Both the position numbers and the translations under genes were made by a program. DNA of 64,000 bases, taken from NCBI GenBank assembly GCA_001600175.1, contig BCJC01000004.1:62001-126000 (forward strand). Reading direction: 5' to 3'. Position 1 is the stretch's first letter, and the number at the start of each line of letters is the position of its first letter. Origin of the DNA: Erythrobasidium yunnanense. Lineage: Eukaryota; Basidiomycota; Cystobasidiomycetes; Erythrobasidiales; Erythrobasidiaceae. Shown piece by piece: positions 1 to 10,475 of this stretch. Under the pieces are notes generated by a model that did not search any database, was not told the DNA's origin, and saw only the letters and a list, made by a program, of their open reading frames with translations.

Positions 1-1544
1 CGACTTGGACTAACCGACTCTCCAGCGCCATCACCAATGATGATTTGAGTTGGTTCTTGGCTCGTGAAAGCTCGAGATCGGTCACGCCCTTCACTATCCG
101 CCTATTGTACGAGTAGGAACTGCTAGAAGGCTCGTCCATCAGTGCTGATAGCTGTTCTGCAACAAGTTGAGGTGCCCGAGAGATGAAGTGAGGGTTGACG
201 GATATGCACATGGCGAAAAGGCCTGTGTCGAGATAGCAGTGGTGGAAGGCAGAGCAATGCTCGACGTCGTGGTAGCGGTTGAGAAGGTTCGTATAGAGGC
301 GAGAGAACATGCCTTTTCCAGGTCCGCCAGCAGAGAAAGAAGAGCCTCCACCGAGCAGCATCTGTAGCGTAGCGAGGGCGTACACGTCCGGGTCATGGAT
401 TGATAGACCTTCGTAGCCTACGAAAAGATGCGAGAACTCCATGCTGTCTGCACGCGATGTATCATAAACCTCTCCGCCTGTATAGATGGGCGTGGCATCT
501 GCCAGCTCTTCGAACGAGGGTTGTAGCGATGAATGGAAGGAGTCGGAAGCTGTTGCGTATGGTGCTTTCCCTCGTGACCGTGATGAGGCGGATGAAGCTG
601 AGTTGGGGTGTAAGAGGTGTGTAGGGATATTTCGGGAGGCCGAAGACGACAAAGAAGTGGATGATGAGGCTGCTTTGCTTGAGGGGGACGCTTCCAAGCT
701 TGAGAAATGTTCTTGTGCTAGTTCTAGCAGTTGTTGATGCGGTATCCCCGCTCCTGCCACTACCATTCTCTCAGGCCTGAACCACTGCCTCCTGAAATCC
801 TTGATGGTCTTATTATCTATACTCTGCAGCTTCTCCTGTTGTATGAGCAGAGGGTTCCCAAGCGTATTGCCTTGAAATGCGACTTCGTATAGCAGTTCAG
901 GGAGGATCATTTCTGGCTTATTATGTATCTCCTGCAGCTCCCATGCTGCCGACTGCCGTTGCAGTTCCAGTTCTTCTGATGATATCGTAGGATGAAGGAC
1001 AGTGTCGCTCAGCAGCGACATGACTGAAGGTAATGCGTGGGTGTAGGAAGAGGCCTGATACATGATGACTTCGCGGGACGAAGAGGCCAAGAACTGTCCT
1101 CCTAGCCCTTCTATCTCGTTTGTCATCTGCTCAGCAGTACGATGCCTTGTAGACTGCATTTGATAGGTGTCAGCCAAATCATTACAGTAGATCGAAAGAT
1201 CCTGAACTGACCTTGAATGCCAGTCTGTCGAGCATATGGCTGCTCCCACTGTTGCCTTCCCATTCAAATCTACTACCTGCACCTAGATACACTCCTGCAG
1301 CTACGAAGTGACCAGGCGTTCCATCAGTCGCAACTCGGACCCCATTAGGCAGCGTCGAGACTTGGAGTAAAGGTTCGGAAGAAGCAGCATCGGGGATGGT
1401 AGATGCTGTAGGCAGTGCTGTGCTTGTTGATTTGCTTCGCATGTGACGGGCTAGATTATGACTGGCTATGGCAGGAACGACGGCTTTCGCTGTCGATAGG
1501 CTCGAGCTGGCAGCGCTACTCTGGCGCGCGAGGTGCCGGAGCAT
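1..1544 (-). CDS. MAS2: Mitochondrial processing peptidase alpha subunit (3' end beyond window)
   Basis: Non-catalytic alpha subunit of the matrix peptidase that removes presequences from imported mitochondrial proteins. Exons are 1544-1212 and 1153 to beyond position 1, with one intron 1154-1211 (GTCAGT...GCAG). The N terminus is Ser/Arg/Ala-rich, as in a mitochondrial presequence (about residues 1-50). The M16 fold starts at TLPNGVRVATD; the zinc-site position reads HMLDRLAFK instead of the HxxEH of the beta subunit, which marks alpha. The substrate-binding glycine-rich loop GGGSSFSAGGPGKGM is present, followed by FSRLYTNLLNRY. The C-terminal part lies outside the window. Family assignment is firm; the exact start is the only upstream ATG in this frame. 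Confidence 0.93.
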
Positions 1545-2028
1545 GGCTAACTACTTTGAAGAAGTAGGTGTCGCTGTATTGACGTTCCTTTGAAGTAGTT
1601 GCTGCAATGTCAACCGCGTCAGCCAGATGGCAATTTAGGGGAAGACTCGGAAAGGCCAGTCAGCCGAAGCATCACGACATTCTAGAAAGTAGCAAGCACG
1701 ATGAATGAGGAAATGTAGAATGACTTTGAAAGCAGCTCTAGCAGGTACACTACTGTCTCTAGCACGGAAGACGAAAGATCTAATGCTTCTTTGGCCAGAA
1801 AGAAGGATATGTAAACGTTTGAGCTTAGGTGAAAGCACAATGAAGGATGAAAAGATAGGATAGGATAGGTAGAGGAGAAGGGGGAAAGAGTGTGTCATTC
1901 CGCAACTAGGAGACCAAAAGCCGAATCGTCTAAAACATATCCCATTCTTCATATGCCTGTTCTTTCCCTTGCGACATTCCCTGACTACTCTTGTATTGAT
2001 ATGGCGTCTCTCTAATGCATTTTCTAAT
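1545..2028. other. Intergenic, no gene seen
   Basis: This 484-bp gap lies between the MAS2 start codon and the stop of the desaturase, both on the minus strand. It must hold the MAS2 promoter and the desaturase 3' untranslated region. The reading frames here are open only by chance and show no family-like protein sequence or splice-supported exon. Confidence 0.5.
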
Positions 2029-3660
2029 CTAAATCTCCTCATCGCTCTCCTTGACGTTATCTTTGACATCTACACCCGAGTCAGTAGCTTCGTAGACTAC
2101 TCTCATTTTGGACTTTCCGTTGATGTCCTTGTAGACGACACAGCTTCCAGTGTCTTCTACAAACTTGCAGTCGCGGTGGTTCTTATATAGCGAGGAGTAC
2201 ATGTTCTCGTCGGACCAGTTGTAGTGCTCCCCGAGGAACTCCTTGAGTGCTTTCGTGGCGTCCCAGGCGTGGTAGTGCTGTGGAAGTACCCAGTCAGCTT
2301 GATGTGAAAATAAAGCAATGAATGTCGGGCAACTTACAGGAATCTTCGAGCAGATGTGGTGAGCAACGTGGGTCTCGCAGATACCGTGGAAGACGGCAGA
2401 TCCGAGCCATCCTCCCATGTTTCTGTCGATGGTGCACAGTGCTCCTTTAGGGAAAGTCCACTCGTCTTTTCTGTAGTGGACGAGGTTGCTATCTGTGTGC
2501 TGGAGGAAGGTGATCATGACGAGGTGGTGGTTGACGACGAGATATGGAAGTAGATAGTATCTTGCGGCTTCTGCGAATCCGCGCTTCATTCCCCAGAGAG
2601 TGAGTGCGGTAAGGACGATGGAAAGACCGATGTCGGAAGCGACGATCTGCATGAAGTGTCGCTTGTCGAAGATGGGTGACTCGGGGTTAAAGTGGTTGGT
2701 CCATTTGCCGTACTTCTGTCCAGATGCATTGCGGATCAGGTATGCGGGCCAGCCGAAGAGTTGCTGGACGACAACGTTGTACAAGTTCCAGAGAGGAGCA
2801 TCTTCGAGCAGCTCATCCATCTTCTCGTATAGCGTCTCGGTCTTGTGCTCGTCCTCGTGCGAAGAGTGCAGCTCGACGGTCACTTGCTCATTCTCTGGCT
2901 TGATGCCGAGCTGGGAGCGTGTCTTGGGCACAAATACCTCGTCTCGCTCCATGGAGCCAGTGGCAGCATGGTGACGGGCGTGCTGCGGGATCAAGTGTGT
3001 AAGCTTTGTTCAAACCTTTCAGCAGAAAAGTATACTCACGCTGATTCTCCAGCTGTGGTAAGGAACGAGAAGAGCAGAGTGGCAGACCCATCCGACTGTA
3101 TTGTTGATGGTCTTGCTAGTCGAGTATGCTTGGTGACCGCCTATACATTGCCCGAAAGCAGTCTCAGCAAAGTGCACGTTTACCCAGCGAAAAGTCGGGA
3201 GTGGCGGGAGGTTGCACGGGCTACTCACATTCGTGTGCGATGATCCATACACCAGTTCCTACTGATCCAGCAGCAAAGATGTATGCAGACCATGCTAGTA
3301 CGCGTAGTGCTGATCCAGCGATGCCATCTACGAGCGAGCCTGAGCGGCCGAAGAGGGTGTCGATGAAGGATGCCAAGTAGGCGAAAGTCGCGAGGAGAGC
3401 AATGTCTACGGCGAGGTAGGCAGACGAGCGGAGTGCTGATCTCTCAAAGCAGTGCTTGGGGATGGCGCCTAGGAAATCGTAGATTATCAGCTTGTTTCCC
3501 CCTTTCTCTTGGAATGGTCGACCCAAAACTCACCTAGCAGATCCTTGACGGTGAATGTTGGAGGTGTAAACACTCCTGTGAACTCTTTGCTTGCTTCGCC
3601 GTTGGGTCCACTGAGGTAGGACAATTTTGACATTTTGACAGGCGCCTGTGTTGAGGCCAT
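2029..3660 (-). CDS. Membrane fatty acid desaturase, delta-12/omega-6 type
   Basis: Acyl-lipid desaturase of the endoplasmic reticulum that most likely turns oleate into linoleate. Exons: 3660-3534, 3468-3229, 3140-3040, 2982-2338, 2277-2029 (453 residues, the usual length). All three di-iron histidine boxes are visible: HECGH (built across the intron 3141-3228), HARHH in the stretch [14 protein letters not shown], and HVAHH near the C terminus. Hydrophobic membrane segments flank the boxes. The start at 3660 gives [16 protein letters not shown]; in-frame codons further upstream are preceded by non-coding-like sequence. It is divergent from the Ap4A phosphorylase gene across 423 bp. A delta-15/omega-3 specificity cannot be excluded from sequence alone. 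Confidence 0.92.
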
Positions 3661-4083
3661 GGTGGGTGAACAGAGGGGAGTGATGGGAGGGGAAGGATGT
3701 GTTAAGATCCCTTGAAGATGAGATGATATGAAAAGTATTGGTTGATTTTGAGTGAAGAAGAGGGCAGAGCAGACCAGCGATTCCGAGCAGCCCAAGAGTC
3801 GCCCTATTCGCCCCTATTTTCTGGGGAGACGCGAAAATTGAGAGGGCCTGGGCAAAGAGGTTGAGGAATCCTCCGGGAGAACAGCAGAGAAGGGCAGTCT
3901 GATTGGGCAGGCTACACGTACATCTATAACGACAGCAACAAAGTGACATGTAGGACAACCGCGTTGTAGATGCAAAGAACTGACACAGACATGTTCCTGT
4001 GAAAGAAAACGGCTCAATCGCGCTTGGCTCTGTTCCTTGCACTTGACAAAACACTGATCGATTGATTGATTGATTGTTTGATC
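3661..4083. promoter_or_regulatory. Divergent intergenic region, desaturase / Ap4A phosphorylase
   Basis: Two genes start outward from this 423-bp region, so it must contain both promoters. I saw no clear TATA box. The only strong sequence feature is a short GATT repeat that abuts the right-hand start codon. Confidence 0.6.
4060..4076. repeat. GATT tetranucleotide repeat, four copies
   Basis: GATT is repeated four times plus one base, ending eight bases before the Ap4A phosphorylase ATG at 4084. It lies in the 5' leader or core promoter. Confidence 0.85.
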
Positions 4084-5376
4084 ATGGACGCGCTGCATGA
4101 TCTGCCTGACAAGGTGCTGGCAACCTACGATGCGTGCATCGAGTCTGGAGAGGTCAAATACTACCCGTCAGAGGTGAATCCAGAAGACAACGAGCTGAAG
4201 GTGCGCAATCGCAGCTATTCACAAGGACTAGCCATATACTTACTGATGATATGATGATGTTCTCAGACCGAGATCCGACTCTGCGAATCGCTCTCACAGA
4301 AACCTGGTCCGAAGGAATCGGGGTCGGACAGCAAGAAGGATGTGTTCGCAAAGGAAAACTGGACAGACCAGATGTTCATCAAAGAGTTTGATGGAGGACA
4401 AGGAGAAGAGTTTGGAATCCTGCTTGTGCGTATCCAAACTGTTCATGCTTGGCGGTCACTGACGTCTGGGATGTCGATACTCGCAGAACAAGTATGCAGT
4501 CGTCCCACTGCACTTCCTCATCGTTACAAAAGAACAAGAACATCAGACAGCTCCCTTATCCCCTCCTCAGCTCCTCGCAGCTTATCAGATCATCCAAGCA
4601 TTCAGAGCATCTCGCGATTCAGCAGTCGCAAAGACCCCTCCTAGCGACTTGTTGTGTTTCTACAACTGCGGAGAACAGTCTGGAGCATCGCAGGCGCACA
4701 AGCATGTGCAGTTTGCTCCGATGAGCGGTGAGGGGTCACTCGGTCACTTCCCCATGGAACGCGCAGCGGACGCATATACCCTGTCTGAAAACGACAGAGA
4801 TAAGCCATTCAAGTTGGATCGAGTGCCTTATGCGCACTACGTCCGGCGATTCGATGAATACCTCGTCAATTCGACGCCTTCAAGCATACCGCCCACAGAA
4901 ATAATGCAGCATCTACAACAAGTCTACTTATCGCTACTGGACGTCATGCTAGATGGACTGCGCTCGTTGCCTGAAGGTGTCCTTCCAGATGATCCAAATG
5001 CAATCAAGCTAGGCAAAGGATTGAGCTATAATTTGCTCATGACGAAGAAACATATGCATATCATACCGAGGAGAGAGAAGGTGTACAAGATGCCTGTTCC
5101 AACAGCGAAGGGAGAAGAATCACCCAAAGCGTCGACGGAACCAGCTATTATCGGATGCAATGCGCTGGCATACACTGTAGGCTCGGGAGATGAGTATTTA
5201 CTGTACTGAAGCTAAGCTGACATACTTGTCTGGCGATACAGGGTACTGTTCTCGTCAAGTCGAAGACAGACGTAAAGCGTCTAGCAAGCATAGGCGGCGT
5301 TATCGAAGTACTCAAGACATGCGCATATCCCAAGACGGACTCACTACCAAGCGTGACGCAAGATTTGGCCAACTAG
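4084..5376 (+). CDS. APA2: Diadenosine tetraphosphate phosphorylase (Apa1/Apa2 family)
   Basis: Splits Ap4A with phosphate into ATP and ADP; a HIT-superfamily nucleotidyltransferase of the cytosol. Exons: 4084-4200, 4267-4425, 4487-5176, 5242-5376 (366 residues; family about 320-350). The catalytic histidine triad-like motif is AHKHVQ in GASQAHKHVQFAP, following CFYNCGEQSG. Conserved YNLLMTKKHMHIIPR lies near the C terminus. The last intron (5177-5241, GTAGGC...ACAG) is required to join NALAYT to GTVLVKSKTD; without it the frame ends early at 5209. An in-frame ATG 18 bases upstream (4066) lies in the GATT repeat; 4084 gives the more family-like start MDALHDLP. Confidence 0.92.
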
Positions 5377-5947
5377 ATTTTCCAACGTACACTACAGCAC
5401 ACATCGTACCAGCCTAGCTCTCATCTTATATACACGGACTTTTCCCAGTTAGACAGTCGTAAAGCAGGAGTGAGTAGACGGTTTCTTGAATCTTCAATAG
5501 AGAAGAGTAGTCATGCATAGCATATTGGATACAAGTAGATGTGCTCAAGACGATACAGGCTAAATATTCGGCAGCCCACTAATCTTTTAATCTCCTTCCC
5601 TAATAGCTGCTACAATAGGAGAAAGCTGAGTCATTCCGAATCTTCTGCAACCTGAAGGACTAGTCGAGCGCCCGCATAGGCCTGGTTGGCCGCCGCCCTC
5701 CCGCATACCTCACCGAATAAGCCGAGGAAAGTATACAGCGCTATATTAGAACGCCGACCCATGCTGACGAATGTCTCGACTATCAGGCACTTCCCCTTCG
5801 TCGCATGTTAGACACAACCTACAAAAGGCGATGCGTACTGTATGTTAGCTCACTAGAGAGTTCACTCGCTCTTGGGTCTCTTCATCTTTCAAGAACTGAG
5901 AACAAGTTTTACGCTGCACCTCAAGATCCAAGACAAACCATACCAAG
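5377..5947. other. Intergenic, no gene seen
   Basis: This 571-bp gap separates the Ap4A phosphorylase stop from the first gene of the orphan family. A 116-codon frame from 5805 shows low-complexity, splice-free sequence overlapping the 5' end of the next gene and has no recognisable features. It presumably holds a promoter. Confidence 0.5.
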
Positions 5948-7197
5948 ATGCCTAGCCGTAGTTGTAAGTCATCGTCGGCAAGCCGCAAATCCTCCTCCTC
6001 AGCAAGTCGCAAAAGTAGCAAGCGGGCTTCAACGAGCACATCGAGCGACGACTCAAGTCTCGCCTCTCGTAAGTGTCTGGTTCACCCTGCCCTCCTTGCT
6101 GGCCCCGCTAAGGCCGATTGCCAGACATTTCACTCGACTCGACAGACTGGACTGACCTACTCCACAGAGCTCGCTCATCTAAAGGCAGAAAGCGAACAGG
6201 CTTACCTGGAGGTCTGGTCAGGCCTGATGGCGAGGTTGTGAACATCTCTGTGGACTCTGCCGGCAAAGTCGAAGCTTCAAGGACTTCTTCCCAACTTCTA
6301 CGGAACCGTCTGCTGTTAGACGATCTAGTACCTTTGGGTATACTGCCAGAACGACATGCCAAAGAAGATCTCCACTGGCGGTTCCGACTCCATCCATCCA
6401 AGCCTGATAAAGGCAGGGAACGGCTAACCAGGACGTTGGAGATCGAGGCGCAGGGAGGTGAGGTCAGCCTCGAGGAGACAACCAAGAAGAAGCTCAGAGG
6501 AAGGACAGCTCTTGCCAAGAACCTGGACCTGCGGCCCCGAATGAGCGAGGACAAGTACGATATGCATAGCAGCCTCATAGGTCGCAACTATGACAGCGGA
6601 CTATACGATGCAGTCGAGAGCGACTCAGAGCTCGAGAAGGCCATACACGATATTTCACGGACGGCCTTTGGTGCCAAAGCTGGTGTGGTCACGATGCCGT
6701 TGAGGAAGCCTAATGCCAAGATATCTAAAACAAAACCGAGACCAGCAAGAATGCAGTATTGTCAGCTACCCAAGTGCAGTACCTATCTCGCAAATGGCAA
6801 CCGATATCGTTCAACCAGGACCGAGGACTACGCATGGTACCGAATTACTCGTCAATCGGCTGAGATTAGGCGTTCGAACTACGTTGATCATCAAGTGCAC
6901 CGGCGAAAGTTGTCCACACATAAAACGGGTCCTCCAGAATCATCGTTTAGGCGTTTCGAGAGTCTTCAACTTTCAGGCTATCCAGACAGGGAGCTGATAT
7001 TGAAGAAAGAGCAACATCACATCGATAGCTATCCCTTTGTCAAAAAACGTTATGTGGCATCTCCATCCTATAGGACATGTGGCTTAGGCCTGCAACGTAG
7101 GCTTATCTTCGATACGAATTGCGCAAGTCTTCGACATAGATTCCAACGGACAACAGCTCTCAGTGATCTAGATCTAAGTGCAACCGTCTTTGACTGA
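5948..7197 (+). CDS. Orphan SR-tailed family protein, copy 1
   Basis: I do not recognise this family. Exons 5948-6068 and 6125-7197 give 397 residues. Residues 1-40 are almost pure Ser/Lys/Arg (MPSRSCKSSSASRK...), with no signal peptide or membrane segment. A phase-1 intron then splits a His codon, and the body begins HISLDSTDW. Shared blocks: a beta-like segment ISVDSAGKV near residue 78; the block RTALAKNLDLR; SSLIGRNYDSGLYDA; LEKAIHDISRTAFGAKAGVVTMPL; and a C-terminal FESLQLSG. Four paralogues in the window share the intron position and block order. The C-terminal third (after about residue 240) diverges most. Basic, mostly soluble; a nucleic-acid or nuclear role is possible but not shown. 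Confidence 0.8.
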
Positions 7198-7357
7198 TTC
7201 CCTTCTTCCCTCCCTACAAAGGCAAAGTCCGCTCGTAGAATCCGGCCTATCTGCAGCGAGCTTGGCTCACGACTATCACCCTCGAACGTCTCAACAGCGA
7301 ATTCAAGCCTACGCAGTCGCCTGGAAATCGTATCAATAATCATCAAGAGTCAGCATC

Positions 7358-8369
7358 ATGTCTACCCCAGGACGCTCAAGGCAAGCCTCAGCTCCAAACA
7401 GTCGCAGAGTCAGCAGAGCAGCCAGCGTGTCGACCATTAGTAGCAGCGATTCCGACAATCAATCCCGTAAGTATGACCCGGCAGTACACAGGATACCCTT
7501 CGTTAATCTTTGCTCTTCTCATAGATGTGACGGTCGATGACCAAGCCTACTATGTCTTGCGTGCTCACGCAAGAGCACTGACCGGTCGACGAGCACAGGC
7601 ACCATTGGTCCACAGTGAAACTGCTCAACTCGCAGTAAATGGCGAAGGGATAGTTTCCGGCAAGCGCACAACCTACATGCCTTATCCCAATCGTCTGTCC
7701 AACGATCAATTAGAGCGAATCACCGGTAGATCGTACGGTAAGTCCAACGTACTTCGTTTCCGGAACTACCCTTCACTGGAGGGAGAACCTCCCGAAACAT
7801 CTCGCATCCGGGAGCTTCAATTCTTCGACGACGAGAGAGGCGCCTTAGGCAAACAGAGCCAAAAACGGCTCAAGAGTGGCAAAAGAGCTCTCGCCAGCAA
7901 CCTTGGGCTGCGCCCATTCTCCGGCGACATCTATACTCTTCGAAGTACCCTGACTGGTCATCGTGCTGGCAGCGACATATACTCGGCTGGCAACTGCAGT
8001 GACAGGGTTCTCGAAGAGCATGTCAACGATCTGTCCAGCATGGTCTTCCGTGCAGAACCTGGAGCGCTCCAGATGCCTCTCAAACAAAGTCAAGATTTCA
8101 GCAATCATCCCCGCCCCCCGTATGCAGCTAATTCATGGGGTTATTACTGCTTCGAGCGCCCGCCAGGGAAGATGAATCATCAGCTCACTTCCGATAAGAA
8201 AGCCACCCCGCAAAGTGCTAGTCCAGCTACCGCGCGAACACCCTCGGCCTTTGTGCAGCAGAAAATTCGACGGGCTCATACGAAGCCTATAGCAAGCATC
8301 GAAAAGCCGCGTTCTGGACACAGTGTCCAGTACGAGACCTTATGGACCACACCAGAAGATGCTGAGTGA
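7358..8369 (+). CDS. Orphan SR-tailed family protein, copy 2
   Basis: Second tandem member, 160 bp downstream of copy 1. Exons 7358-7466 and 7525-8369 give 317 residues, the shortest copy. The Ser/Arg-rich first exon (MSTPGRSRQAS) ends in phase 1 after C of the shared His codon; the body starts HVTVDDQAYYV, the most diverged version of the block. Family blocks: LAVNGEGIV, GKRALASNLGLRP, STLTGHRAGSDIYSA, EEHVNDLSSMVFRAEPGALQMPL. The C terminus is truncated relative to the others and ends near QYETLWTTPEDAE, where the family has an ES/TL motif followed by an acidic-aromatic tail. Function unknown; same strand as copies 1 and 3. Confidence 0.78.
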
Positions 8370-8685
8370 AGATGATCTGCGACCTTAGCGCACTGGGCCG
8401 AAGCTACTTCGATACGAAGCTGTTTCAAACTCAGCTTCCATTTGCGCTTTCTGTTGGCAACTAGGATATGTCAGCTTGACGCGATGTTTCGTCCTTGCTA
8501 AGCTCTTGCCTGGATTGTGTTTAGAAGCACAAAAACCCTTGACACGGGTACTTCACAAAGGCACATCTCCTTTCCATGCATTCCCATTGACGAGGACTCC
8601 ACAAAGGTAGTAGCTGCCATCTACGCTCCAAGGTGCGGGCAGACTATGCCTCTTGGTTCTGCTTTGCCGAAAACGAGATTCTGCA
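8370..8685. other. Intergenic between orphan copies 2 and 3
   Basis: Gap of 316 bp with no coding evidence. It should contain the end of the copy 2 transcript and the copy 3 promoter. Confidence 0.5.
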
Positions 8686-9811
8686 ATGTCCGCCCAATCC
8701 AGCCGAAAGAATTCTGTCGCTAAAGCCAGCCGTGCGTCCAGCACTTCCACCATCGATAGCAGGGACTCCGACCGAGACTCTCGTAGGCTTATAGCTGCCG
8801 CTTATCGTCTGCAGCTTATCTTGACATGCAGATGTATCGTTGGACTCTGCGGCATGGGATTTTGCCTTGGCCGCCGTCAATGATCCTCAAGGTCCTAAGT
8901 CGCAGAGGAGGTTGAGCGAGTCCGAAAGGGTGCGGATATCAGTAAACAGTGCCGGTAAAGTCAGAACCAAACGGACAACTCATACCGCTCAACGCAATCA
9001 GCTGTCTCGTGACAATCTGAAGAAGCTTACAAACAAAGAGCCAGCCGATTCCGGTCTTCTTCGTCTGCGACACCACCCAAACCAGCGACATGTCGGTTCA
9101 GACCTTACTAAGGAGGAGTTGAACGTCTATCTGTATAGCAAAGCAACAGAACTCAAGCAGGTACACAAGAAAGCCAGTGAAGGCCGTGTCGCTCTTGCCA
9201 AGAATCTGGCCTTGAAAGAAGGCACGGGCGACAGGTACACGATTCGCAGCCGCCTGATGGGTCAGAACGCCGATAGTGGATTGTATGCTGCGGCTGACGA
9301 CGATCTGAAGTTGGAATCAGCTGTTCATGACATCTCCAAGACCGCCTTTGGTGCAGAAGCCGGCGTGATGCGCATGCCATTGGAGAACCCGGACCCGCGA
9401 TTCGTGCGCAAGGTATCGGACTCTCGAGAGTACGAGAGGGAGTCCGATCCTTCCGGCTATCGATGGTACACGGGTGATAGGTGCTACGATGTTTCCTCCA
9501 GTACGAAGACGAAACACCACCCTATCAAATGCATCAAGCGAGGCCAGCGCGAGTATGTCACCCAAGAGACCTATCGCGCGGACACAAAACTCTCAAAATT
9601 CACGTTAAATAAACCTGAAGGCCCTGGAGACTATTATACCCGCTACGAGAGCTTGAGACCGATTCCAGGAGGCTCGCAGCTCGAGCACGAAGATCTCCGT
9701 AGACAGCAAGTATACGAAGTGCTGACGAGCGAGCTCTGTTTTCTGAGATTGATGTACCAGAGATGGCTCTATCGTTGTGCCAATTCTTTTTCAAGGATTT
9801 TGCCAACATGA
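8686..9811 (+). CDS. Orphan SR-tailed family protein, copy 3
   Basis: Third tandem member. Exons 8686-8782 and 8832-9811 give 358 residues; the intron (49 nt) has the less usual donor GTAGGC and again splits the shared His codon, giving HVSLDSAAW. Blocks: ISVNSAGKV, GRVALAKNLALKEG, SRLMGQNADSGLYAA, ESAVHDISKTAFGAEAGVMRMPL, and a C-terminal TRYESLRPIPGG...HEDLRR that matches copies 4 and 5. Beyond this the protein runs on for about 35 residues not found in the other copies, so that its TGA stop (9809-9811) overlaps the ATG (9808-9810) of the next gene. The tail may be a recent extension, or an unseen splice may end the protein earlier. Confidence 0.78.
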
Positions 9812-10386
9812 TCGCTTCATCACAAGAGCTGTCTGAGACTCTCTCGAATCCTGCATCTAGCCAGAAAGCAACTTTTGTTTACTTCTTTGCGAACGTGCGT
9901 GGACTCGCAATATCCAGCAGTGTAAGGCATCATGACCTGACGAGACGTTACGGGAGACAGTGGTGTCCAGACTGTCAAGCAGCTGGCCCAGTCATCGACA
10001 GAGCATTCGCAGAAGATAGCAAGAGCCATCAAGATCTGCTCCGAGTCTTTGTCGGCGAGCGCTCCATGTAAGCAGGGACGCGAGCAAGGCTGGATGTCTT
10101 CATCGAGCTGATAGCGTAAGGTAGATGGAAGTCACAAGATAACCAGGTTCGTGGGAGTGACCGCCATTTGACCTTTAAGGTTGCTGAGCGAGATCTATCG
10201 GTCTCTTGACTAGTTCCGACAGGTGCCGTTCTCAATCAGCAGTATCCCTACGCTGATCAAGATGGAAGAGGTGAGACTGGAACAGTACTATTGAGCGCAA
10301 TCTGACAGGTTGTCCAGGGCAAAGAAACGGCCCGACTGGTCGAGAGCGAGATTCTGGATTCTGAACAACTTCAGCAATTCCTGTAG
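9808..10386 (+). CDS. Thioredoxin-fold protein of the TXNDC17/TRP14 (DUF953) family
   Basis: Small cytosolic thioredoxin-like disulfide reductase. Exons: 9808-9894, 9961-10067, 10125-10146 (22 nt), 10223-10270, 10309-10386; 113 residues against about 123 in the human protein. The redox motif WCPDC follows TFVYFFA; later come VFVGERS, W-K-S-Q-D-N-Q, the cis-proline loop ISSIPTLIK and a C-terminal ARLVESEIL, all in family order. The first intron can be read through in frame, and the retained form would keep GRQ before WCPDC, so that junction is less certain. It lies tail to tail with HTS1, stops only 89 bp apart, and its start overlaps the stop of orphan copy 3. Confidence 0.82.
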
Positions 10387-10475
10387 CAAGCACGACGCAA
10401 CGTCCAACTCAGACGAAAGCTTCGGCAGCGAAGTTCATGGATTTCGCTCATACAGCAGCGTGATCTGAACCGCCT

